Below are positions 55,089 through 62,489 of a stretch of DNA of 64,000 nt, in pieces. Position numbers and translations under genes: made by a program. Under the pieces are notes generated by a model. The model did no database searches. It was given only the letters and a program-made list of their open reading frames with translations, and was not told the DNA's origin. The number at the start of each line of letters is the position of its first letter. The stretch's first letter is position 1. This DNA comes from Butyricimonas faecalis (GTDB taxonomy: Bacteria > Bacteroidota > Bacteroidia > Bacteroidales > Marinifilaceae), in the NCBI RefSeq assembly GCF_003991565.1, contig NZ_CP032819.1:2418001-2482000 (forward strand), given 5' to 3'.

Positions 55089-57329
55089 ATGAAAAGAATT
55101 GCAGTGCTGACCACGTTATTCATGTTAGCCTTAGTAAGTACCTCGTTAGGACAGATCACATTGAAGGGACGAGTCATTGATGCCAAAAGCGGGAAAGCAC
55201 TTATCGGTGCGAATGTTCGGTTAATCGGGACAAGCATCGGAATTGCCACCGACAACAAGGGTGAATTCATTCTTGAAAAAGTACCCGAAGGTACATACAC
55301 GCTCCGGGCCAGTTACTCGGGTTATGACGTCAGTTCCATAAAAGTAAATGGGAATAAAGAGGACATTCTGTTCCGCCTTGTGGCGACCCCGGTAAACCTC
55401 AATCAGGTTGTAGTAACAGGCACGGGAACACATCGGCGGTTAAAAGATTCTCCCGTTCCCGTTGAAGTGATCAGTGGCACCGATCTAAAGAACGCGGGAG
55501 TAAACTCCTTTGAAGATGCGTTACTACTGTTAAATCCTTCGTTCAACATTCGCCCCACGGTCATGGGATCCTACTTCACACTAAATGGCATGAGCAACAA
55601 ATATATCCTTATCCTTGTGGATGGGAAGAAAGTTGCCGGGGATGTGTCCAACAATACAGACCTTGCCCGCATCGACATGGGGAGAGTAAAGCGGATCGAG
55701 ATTTTAAAAGGCGCCGCGTCTGCACTTTACGGTTCCGATGCCATTGCCGGAGTTATTAACGTGATCACGGAGCACCCCAAGGATCCGGTTAACGTGCAAT
55801 CTAAAACTCGGGTCGGAGGCGAATCCAGTTTTTCACAAAACGCCAACGTGGACCTGAATCTTGGAAAGTTCACCTCTTCCACCTCATATCAAAGACGCCA
55901 GATGGGTGGCTGGCAATTAAGCCCTTACGAACTGGATGGCGACACGGCAATTCTTTCCAAAAGAGAAGCTTCCAGCAGGTTTTACACCAACATTGTCAAC
56001 CAACATTTCACCTATTCTCCGACAAAACAGTTAAAACTATACGCCCAAGGAGGCTATTTTGATCGGAAAGTAATCCGTCCGGTAGAAAAAACAAAAAATG
56101 ACGGGGGATACACCTACGATTTGACCTACATGGATTACAACATCGGAGCCGGAGGGCGTTATCAATTAAATGAGACGGATTATCTCTCTCTCGACTTTTA
56201 CGTGGATAATTACGAGTATAACAAACTATACACGGTGGCACAAGTCAGTAAAAAGGATACCACTTTCCGCGTGGGAGATGAAGAATTAACGAAACGCCAA
56301 AAATATTATAATGCAAACTTGAAAGGGGTATTCAAACTCGGAGACTACAATAAGATCTCCGTGGGAACGGAATACACGAACGATTACATGAAAAACCCGG
56401 GGAATCTCGAGAAACCGGAAGGAATTTACACGTTTGCCTTATACGCCCAAGATGAAATACGCCTTTGGAAAAACTTACAAATTCTGCCAGGCTTTCGCTA
56501 CGTGTACAACGAAATGTTCAAAAACAGTTTTACCCCCAAAATAGCCCTAATGTACACTTTAGGGAATTTCAATTTCAGAGCTTCCTATGCCGCCGGGTTC
56601 AAAACCCCCAGCATTCAAGAATTGTATTACGATTATGAAAACCGGGGAGCAATCACGGTCGGGAACCCGGACTTGAAACCTGAAAAAGCAAATTATTACA
56701 ACATTAACGTGGAATATGCCGGTAAATACCTGAATATTTCTGCCAACGGATACATCAACGATGTAAAAGACATTATTGAAAAATACGATATCGGTGCCAC
56801 GGACGAAGAGAAAGCCAACGGGATAAAGACCCACAACATGTACCAAAACTTAGACAAAGCCAGCATCAAAGGTTTCGACATCTCGGCCAATAGCTACCTG
56901 GGAGCCGGATTCTCCGCAGCCGGTTCTTACAACTGCGTTTACGCGGCCGATGATTCCGGCCATCGCTTAAGTGAATCGGTAAGACATGCCGCAACATTCC
57001 GTGCCGGATGGAGTCACGAGTGGAATAAATACACCCTTCGGGCTAACGTCAACGGAAGAATACAAGGCTCAAAATACATTTACAAAAAGACAACAGACAA
57101 GAAAACGGGAGAAGATATCTACACCGATGTCAGTGCGCCCAAGTATCAGCTATGGAATTTTGCCACCACGCACACCTTTGCCCCTGTAGGGAATTTTCTC
57201 TTCGAAATCAACGCGGGGATTGACAACCTCTTCGATTGGACCGACGATCGCCCAAGCGGGGTAAACTATGCCACCTTAAACCCGGGCAGAACACTATTTG
57301 CAAGTTTAATTATCCGTTTCACAAAATAA
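55089..57329 (+). CDS. btuB: BtuB-like TonB-dependent receptor
   Basis: 746 residues. After a signal (MKRIAVLTTLFMLALVSTSL) comes a carboxypeptidase-regulatory-like domain (GRVIDAKSGKALIGANVRLI), then the plug (LNQVVVTGTGTHRRLKDSPV; NKYILILVDGKKVAGDVSNN; RIEILKGAASALYGSDAIAG) and a barrel ending TLFASLIIRFTK. The barrel pattern and the preceding cobalamin riboswitch support corrinoid import. It leads an operon with an exported CbiK and a PepSY protein, so some metal-porphyrin/corrin handling in the periplasm is likely linked. Confidence 0.9.
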   Translation: MKRIAVLTTLFMLALVSTSLGQITLKGRVIDAKSGKALIGANVRLIGTSIGIATDNKGEFILEKVPEGTYTLRASYSGYDVSSIKVNGNKEDILFRLVATPVNLNQVVVTGTGTHRRLKDSPVPVEVISGTDLKNAGVNSFEDALLLLNPSFNIRPTVMGSYFTLNGMSNKYILILVDGKKVAGDVSNNTDLARIDMGRVKRIEILKGAASALYGSDAIAGVINVITEHPKDPVNVQSKTRVGGESSFSQNANVDLNLGKFTSSTSYQRRQMGGWQLSPYELDGDTAILSKREASSRFYTNIVNQHFTYSPTKQLKLYAQGGYFDRKVIRPVEKTKNDGGYTYDLTYMDYNIGAGGRYQLNETDYLSLDFYVDNYEYNKLYTVAQVSKKDTTFRVGDEELTKRQKYYNANLKGVFKLGDYNKISVGTEYTNDYMKNPGNLEKPEGIYTFALYAQDEIRLWKNLQILPGFRYVYNEMFKNSFTPKIALMYTLGNFNFRASYAAGFKTPSIQELYYDYENRGAITVGNPDLKPEKANYYNINVEYAGKYLNISANGYINDVKDIIEKYDIGATDEEKANGIKTHNMYQNLDKASIKGFDISANSYLGAGFSAAGSYNCVYAADDSGHRLSESVRHAATFRAGWSHEWNKYTLRANVNGRIQGSKYIYKKTTDKKTGEDIYTDVSAPKYQLWNFATTHTFAPVGNFLFEINAGIDNLFDWTDDRPSGVNYATLNPGRTLFASLIIRFTK

Positions 57330-57337
57330 AAAACATC

Positions 57338-58264
57338 ATGAAGAACCTATTAATCGCACTCTTTTTATTGACAAACACATTCACTTTCGCCCACGGCGAC
57401 GGTGGTTTCAGACATTCCGACATTTTCAAGAATCTCGGTCCCAACGACAAAGTAGCCATTCTCATGGTTCATTTCGGAACGACTCATGATGATACCAGGG
57501 CATTAACCATTGACGCAATCAATAAAAAAGTGGCACAGGCATTTCCCGGTGTAGAAGTCCGCGAAGCCTATACCTCCCGCATGATTATGCGTCGGCTGAA
57601 AGAAAAGGGAATGAATAAACCCAATCCCATGGAAGCCATGGACAAACTGATTGCAGACGGTTATACCCATTTGATCATCCAGCCCACGAATATCATCGTA
57701 GGAGTTGAAATGGAAGCCCTGCAAAAAGAAGTCGCTTTATACAGTAAAAAATTTAAAGACATCCGTCTGGGGACGGCTCTTCTCCATTCGCCGGAGGACT
57801 ATCAAGCCACCGTGAAAGCCATCGCGGCCTCTCTTCAAGGGAAAACAAAAGGAGATTGCGTATTTGTTTGCCACGGCACCTATCACCCCGCGAACTCCAC
57901 CTACGGAATGCTTGACTACGTGATGAAAGCCCAAGGACACAAGAATTATCACGTGGGCACCATCGAGGGCTATCCCACGATGGACGACGTGATCCGAGAA
58001 TTGGAAAACAACAAGGCCAAAGAAGTCACCCTGATCCCGTTCATGTTCGTGGCCGGGGATCACGCGAAAAATGATATCGCCGGAGATTGGAAAGAAGAAC
58101 TGGAAAAGAAAGGATACAAGGTAAACGTTGTACTCAAAGGATTAGGTGAATATCCCGCCATACAGGAACTTTTCATCCAACACGTGAAATTCGCTTCCAA
58201 ACATCAACGGGAAGATATTACCGTAAAGAAAAAGAAATACGAGAAAACGGACGATATAGATTAA
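57338..58264 (+). CDS. cbiK: Exported sirohydrochlorin cobaltochelatase (CbiK, periplasmic type)
   Basis: 308 residues from ATG 57338; the open frame begins inside the receptor gene. A clear signal peptide (MKNLLIALFLLTNTFTFAHG) precedes the chelatase fold: VAILMVHFGTTHDDTRALTI, REAYTSRMIMRRLKEKG, IIQPTNIIVGVEME, with the metal-site histidines in VFVCHGTYHPANSTY and FMFVAGDHAKNDIAGDW. CbiK inserts cobalt into sirohydrochlorin for the anaerobic B12 route, but a signal peptide puts this one outside the cytoplasm, like the periplasmic CbiK of Desulfovibrio. 8 nt after btuB and 6 nt before the PepSY gene. Confidence 0.92.
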   Translation: MKNLLIALFLLTNTFTFAHGDGGFRHSDIFKNLGPNDKVAILMVHFGTTHDDTRALTIDAINKKVAQAFPGVEVREAYTSRMIMRRLKEKGMNKPNPMEAMDKLIADGYTHLIIQPTNIIVGVEMEALQKEVALYSKKFKDIRLGTALLHSPEDYQATVKAIAASLQGKTKGDCVFVCHGTYHPANSTYGMLDYVMKAQGHKNYHVGTIEGYPTMDDVIRELENNKAKEVTLIPFMFVAGDHAKNDIAGDWKEELEKKGYKVNVVLKGLGEYPAIQELFIQHVKFASKHQREDITVKKKKYEKTDDID

Positions 58265-58270
58265 CATCAT

Positions 58271-59764
58271 ATGTTCACAAGACTATTTATACATCTACAC
58301 AGGATACTGGGGTTACTTCTCTGTATCCTGTGTTTTTCATGGTTCATATCCGGAATCGTGATGATCTATCACTTCTTTCCCTGGGTAAGCCAGGAAGATC
58401 GGTTTACACGTGCGGAAATCCTCGACACGAATAACTTACCGGCCATACAGGACGTGTTACTCCGTTTCCCGGCCAAAACACCAACCCGAGGACTCTCTTT
58501 GAACAACCCCTATGGAGATCCCGTATTCAGCATAGGCGGTGGACGTCAAAGCATCGAGTTGTACGCGGATACGAATGTCGTACCTCCCGTTATCAACTAC
58601 GCCCTCTGCGAAAGCAGGGCCAAACGCTGGTGTGCCGACCGAAAGATCTCCCGGGTGGATACGCTACACGCGCTCGACCAGTGGATTCCTTTCGCCCAAT
58701 ACAAACGGGAGTTTCCCATCTATAAGTTCTACTTCGACGGCCCGGAGAAGTATCAGCTTTACGTCTCTTCCCGAACAGCCAACATCCTGCAGTTTACCAA
58801 CTCCGACAACCGTTTTTGGGCATGGTGCGGGGCCATTCCCCACTGGGTGTACTTCACCGTTATCCGGAGCAACCAGAATTTGTGGACCCAATTCATGTAC
58901 TGGGCATGTTATCTCGGTATGTTCATGTGCTTTACCGGATTCGTTCTTGGCATACGCTCCTATTGGCTCGCCCGCCGGAAAGGCTTTCTTCGTTCCCCGT
59001 ACAAAAAGCCGTGGTTCAAGTGGCACCACATCACGGGTTTTTTCTTTGGCATATTTGTCTTCACGTGGATACTGAGCGGCTACATGTCCATGGCCCCGCT
59101 CCCCTCATGGATTTTCGGCAAGCAGGAATCCCGCGGATTCCGACAAAACCCGGCTGACAGACAAGCCCCGTCACCCGCCGACTACGCACTCGACTACCGG
59201 AAAGCCATCGCCCTCACGACCACACCGGGTGATCCCGTCAAGAGCATCGAGTGGACCCACTACCAAGGTATTCCTCTCTACCGCCTCCGTACGGTCAGCC
59301 GGGAAGTGATTTTAGATGCCTCTGCCGACACGATCCGTCCTTTCCACATTACGGAAGAGATGATTTTTGCTGCTGTCAAACGCCTCGCCGGGGACTCGAC
59401 CAACTACACCATCACCAAGATGAACGAGTACGACAACTACTACCTGTCCCGTCGTCATTCTCTGCCGCTCCCCGTCTACAAGGTTACGTTTGACAACAAG
59501 GTGAAGGATTGTTATTACTACAACCTCGAATCCTTCCGTCCTGTCCACTACGATACCAATGGACGCTGGAAACGCTGGCTCTATCGCGGTCTTCACACCC
59601 TTGACTTCAAATTTCTTGTCGAACGTCCGGTGCTATGGACCGTGGTCATCTGGACTCTTCTCCTTGGCGGAGCCGTTGTTTCCTTCACGGGAATCGTGCT
59701 TTCGGTGAAATACATCATCCGGCTGATAAAATCTAGAATAAAGCGGGGAAATCATCAAATCTAA
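58271..59764 (+). CDS. PepSY-associated transmembrane protein
   Basis: 497 residues with four membrane helices (HRILGLLLCILCFSWFISGI; FMYWACYLGMFMCFTGFVLG; ITGFFFGIFVFTWILSGYMS; VVIWTLLLGGAVVSFTGIVL) and two PepSY-like periplasmic parts. Conserved His residues face the helices (LFIHLHRILG; KWHHITG; YRGLHTLDF), as in PiuB/FoxB-type proteins, which can reduce metal-siderophore complexes in the periplasm. In this operon, reduction or release of the metal from an imported corrinoid or tetrapyrrole is a reasonable guess. Confidence 0.85.
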   Translation: MFTRLFIHLHRILGLLLCILCFSWFISGIVMIYHFFPWVSQEDRFTRAEILDTNNLPAIQDVLLRFPAKTPTRGLSLNNPYGDPVFSIGGGRQSIELYADTNVVPPVINYALCESRAKRWCADRKISRVDTLHALDQWIPFAQYKREFPIYKFYFDGPEKYQLYVSSRTANILQFTNSDNRFWAWCGAIPHWVYFTVIRSNQNLWTQFMYWACYLGMFMCFTGFVLGIRSYWLARRKGFLRSPYKKPWFKWHHITGFFFGIFVFTWILSGYMSMAPLPSWIFGKQESRGFRQNPADRQAPSPADYALDYRKAIALTTTPGDPVKSIEWTHYQGIPLYRLRTVSREVILDASADTIRPFHITEEMIFAAVKRLAGDSTNYTITKMNEYDNYYLSRRHSLPLPVYKVTFDNKVKDCYYYNLESFRPVHYDTNGRWKRWLYRGLHTLDFKFLVERPVLWTVVIWTLLLGGAVVSFTGIVLSVKYIIRLIKSRIKRGNHQI

Positions 59765-59776
59765 AAATTAAATACG

Positions 59777-59784
59777 TAATTTTG
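59777..59784 (+). promoter_or_regulatory. -7 box before cobJ
   Basis: TAATTTTG, perfect, 20 nt before the ATG at 59805. It suggests that the corrin-ring genes can be transcribed apart from the riboswitch operon. Confidence 0.5.
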
Positions 59785-59804
59785 CCTAAATAAAGCTACA
59801 TATA

Positions 59805-61211
59805 ATGAATCACGGAAAAATATTCGTCGCCGGCATCGGGCCGGGTAGCGAAGAAGACATTACCCCCGCCGTTCGTACGGCCATCATGCAATCGGACGTT
59901 GTGGTCGGTTATAAATATTACTTCAACTTCATCCGGTCCATCGTTCGTCCCGAAACGGAATGCATCGACACCGGCATGAAAAAAGAGAAGGATCGGGCAG
60001 CCCTTGCCTTCGAATACGCGGAACAGGGGCACACTGTTTGTGTTGTTAGTTCCGGAGATGCCGGAATATACGGTATGGCTCCCCTCGTTCTTGAAATGAA
60101 ACGGGAAAAAGGGTGCGATGTAGAGGTTGAAATCCTTCCCGGAATCAGCGCGTTTCAAAAAGGAGCCGCTCTACTGGGAGCCCCCATCGGACACGATTTC
60201 TGCATCATCTCCCTATCAGACTTGATGACTCCGTGGGAAAAGATAGAACGCCGGATTGAGGCAGCCGCAGCGGCGGACTTTGTTACCGCTGTTTATAATC
60301 CTAAAAGCGAAGGACGCTACTGGCAGTTGTACCGACTAAAAGAGCTGTTTCTCAAACACCGCCAACCGGAAACCCCCATCGGGTACATCCGTCAAGCCGG
60401 ACGAGAGGAACAGCAAGTCAACGTCACGACTCTCCTCGATTTCAACCCGGAGGAGATTGATATGTTTACCATCGTTATCATCGGGAACTCCCAATCCTAT
60501 ACGTGGGACGATAAAATCATCACCCCCCGCGGCTACTACCGGGAACAACCTTCGGAAAACGTCGGCATCGGTCAAGAGATCATGATGCGCAGTTTCCGTA
60601 CCATCGAATCCGAACTGAGGGACAAGAACATCCCGCTCGGTCGCGAGTGGGCCTTGTTGCACGCCATCCATACCACCGCGGATTTCGACATGGAGAATAT
60701 CCTCTACACCGACAACAATGCCGTGGAAACCCTCCATGCCGCGTTACACGACGGCAACGTCCGCACGATCATCACCGATGTCACCATGGCGGCATCCGGT
60801 ATTCGCAAGGGAGCCCTAGAACGCCTCGGGATCGAAGTGAAGTGTTATCTCGACGATCCGCGTGTAGCCGAAATGGCATCCCGTCTGAAAATCACCCGCA
60901 CGCAGGCAGGTATCCGCCTTGCCGCGGAAGAACACCCGGAAGCCCTTTACGTTTTCGGTAATGCCCCCACGGCACTTATGGAACTGTGTAAACTCATGCG
61001 TCAGAACAAAGTACATCCTGTCGGGGTTGTCGGGGCCCCGGTCGGTTTTGTCAACGTACGGGAATCCAAGTATATGTTGAAATCCTTTACCCGTCTGCCC
61101 AAACTCGTTATCGAGGGACGCAAAGGAGGGAGTAACCTGGCAGCCACTCTCGTCAACGCCATTCTGTGTTTTGACGATGCTGCTCGGTTGAGGCCAGGGA
61201 GGGATCTTTGA
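59805..61211 (+). CDS. cobJ: Fused precorrin-3B C17-methyltransferase and precorrin-8X methylmutase (CobJ/CbiH-CbiC)
   Basis: 468 residues. Residues 1-~245 are CbiH/CobJ: KIFVAGIGPGSEEDITPAVR, VVSSGDAGIYGMAPLVLEM and FTIVIIGNSQSYTWDDKIIT. From ~255 on it is CbiC/CobH: GIGQEIMMRSFRTIESEL, WALLHAIHTTADFDMENILY with the catalytic His region, IITDVTMAASGIRKG and VVGAPVGFVNVRESKY. The first half closes ring C17 during contraction; the second moves the C11 methyl to C12. Bacteroidales often carry this fusion. A heptamer array separates it from cobL. Confidence 0.95.
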   Translation: MNHGKIFVAGIGPGSEEDITPAVRTAIMQSDVVVGYKYYFNFIRSIVRPETECIDTGMKKEKDRAALAFEYAEQGHTVCVVSSGDAGIYGMAPLVLEMKREKGCDVEVEILPGISAFQKGAALLGAPIGHDFCIISLSDLMTPWEKIERRIEAAAAADFVTAVYNPKSEGRYWQLYRLKELFLKHRQPETPIGYIRQAGREEQQVNVTTLLDFNPEEIDMFTIVIIGNSQSYTWDDKIITPRGYYREQPSENVGIGQEIMMRSFRTIESELRDKNIPLGREWALLHAIHTTADFDMENILYTDNNAVETLHAALHDGNVRTIITDVTMAASGIRKGALERLGIEVKCYLDDPRVAEMASRLKITRTQAGIRLAAEEHPEALYVFGNAPTALMELCKLMRQNKVHPVGVVGAPVGFVNVRESKYMLKSFTRLPKLVIEGRKGGSNLAATLVNAILCFDDAARLRPGRDL

Positions 61212-61258
61212 TTTACGATTTACGATTTGTGATTTACGATTTATGATTTACGATTTTT
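61210..61258. repeat. Seven-unit GATTTAC heptamer array
   Basis: Seven consecutive 7-bp units start at 61210 (GATTTAC, GATTTAC, GATTTGT, GATTTAC, GATTTAT, GATTTAC, GATTTTT) in the cobJ-cobL gap. Confidence 0.9.
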
Positions 61259-61280
61259 TAAACTTGCAACCCATCCACCC

Positions 61281-62489
61281 ATGACATCACCGAAGACAAC
61301 GTTCATCATCATCGGCATAGACGATAATGCCCAACAGGAACTTCCCGAACAGGCACGTAACGCAATTGCCGGAGGCTTCGTGTTCTCCGGGGGAAAAAGG
61401 CATCACGAAATCATGCGTAAATACTTACCGGACAACCACCTGTGGATTGACATTACCGTACCGTTGGACGACGTGTTCCGCCAGTACAAAGCCCATTCCG
61501 ACATCGTTGTTTTTGCCTCCGGGGATCCGCTATTTTTCGGTTTTGCCAACACGGTGCGCAAACGCCTTCCCGATGCGGTGATCTCGGTGATTCCCACGTT
61601 CAACTCGTTGCAAACATTGGCTCATCGTCTTTTACTCCCTTACCACGATATGCACGTTGTTTCTCTCACCGGGAGACCGTGGCATGAATTCGATCGGGCG
61701 CTGATCGAGGGGCAAGAGAAGATTGGCGTACTTACAGACCGAGAACATACACCGACCAGCATCGCCGAACGTATGCTTGAATACGGCTACGACAATTACA
61801 TCATACACACGGGAGAAGAACTTGGCAGCAGCACGGAAACCGTTCGTACACAATCCATCGCAGAAGCTCAGGCCACCTGTTTCCGCCATCCCAATTGCCT
61901 CATCCTCGAACGCACGTACGTGCGTCCTCGTCCTTTCGGGATTCCGGAATCCGAGTTTGAGTTACTCGATGGCCGGGTCAACATGATCACGAAAGCACCC
62001 ATCCGCTTACTCTCGTTAGCTCAACTAGACCTTCGTTCCCGCCGCACCCTGTGGGACATCGGGTTCTGCACCGGCTCCGTCTCCATCGAGGCGAAACTCC
62101 AGTTCCCACATGTAAAGATCGCAGCCTTTGAACAACGCCCCGAAGGTGAACGGTTGATGAAGCTAAACAGCATGCGTTTCGGGACGCCCGGCATCATCAC
62201 CCGGATCGGTAATTTTCTGCAGGCGGAACTGGACGACCTTCCCGCCCCCGACGCCGTATTCATCGGGGGGCACGGGGGACAGATGGATGAAATCATTCGA
62301 AAAGTAAGCAAACACTTGCTTTCCGATGGCGTCATTGTCTTCAATTCCGTCTCCGAGCAAAGTCGGGAGCTCTTCATCAATGCCGTTAAGCACCACGGGC
62401 TTACCCTTGCCGCAACCCAACACGTGACCATCGACGACCACAACCCTATATTAATCATGAAAGCACAAAAAAGATCATCCTATGAATAA
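61281..62489 (+). CDS. cobL: Precorrin-6Y C5,15-methyltransferase, decarboxylating (CbiE-CbiT fusion)
   Basis: 402 residues. The N-terminal CbiE half has VVFASGDPLFFGFANTVRK, MHVVSLTGRPWHEFDRALI and IHTGEELGSSTETVRTQSIA. The C-terminal CbiT half has LWDIGFCTGSVSIEAKLQFP (SAM motif I) and VFIGGHGGQMDEIIRKVSKH. It methylates C5 and C15 and decarboxylates the acetate on ring C. The stop overlaps the next ATG (8 nt), so translation is coupled. Confidence 0.95.
   Translation: MTSPKTTFIIIGIDDNAQQELPEQARNAIAGGFVFSGGKRHHEIMRKYLPDNHLWIDITVPLDDVFRQYKAHSDIVVFASGDPLFFGFANTVRKRLPDAVISVIPTFNSLQTLAHRLLLPYHDMHVVSLTGRPWHEFDRALIEGQEKIGVLTDREHTPTSIAERMLEYGYDNYIIHTGEELGSSTETVRTQSIAEAQATCFRHPNCLILERTYVRPRPFGIPESEFELLDGRVNMITKAPIRLLSLAQLDLRSRRTLWDIGFCTGSVSIEAKLQFPHVKIAAFEQRPEGERLMKLNSMRFGTPGIITRIGNFLQAELDDLPAPDAVFIGGHGGQMDEIIRKVSKHLLSDGVIVFNSVSEQSRELFINAVKHHGLTLAATQHVTIDDHNPILIMKAQKRSSYE

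Noticed and set aside
61210..61258. Phase-variable tract controlling cobL
   Set aside because: The 7-bp units lie outside the coding frame, are imperfect and end 22 nt before the ATG, so copy change would not shift the reading frame.
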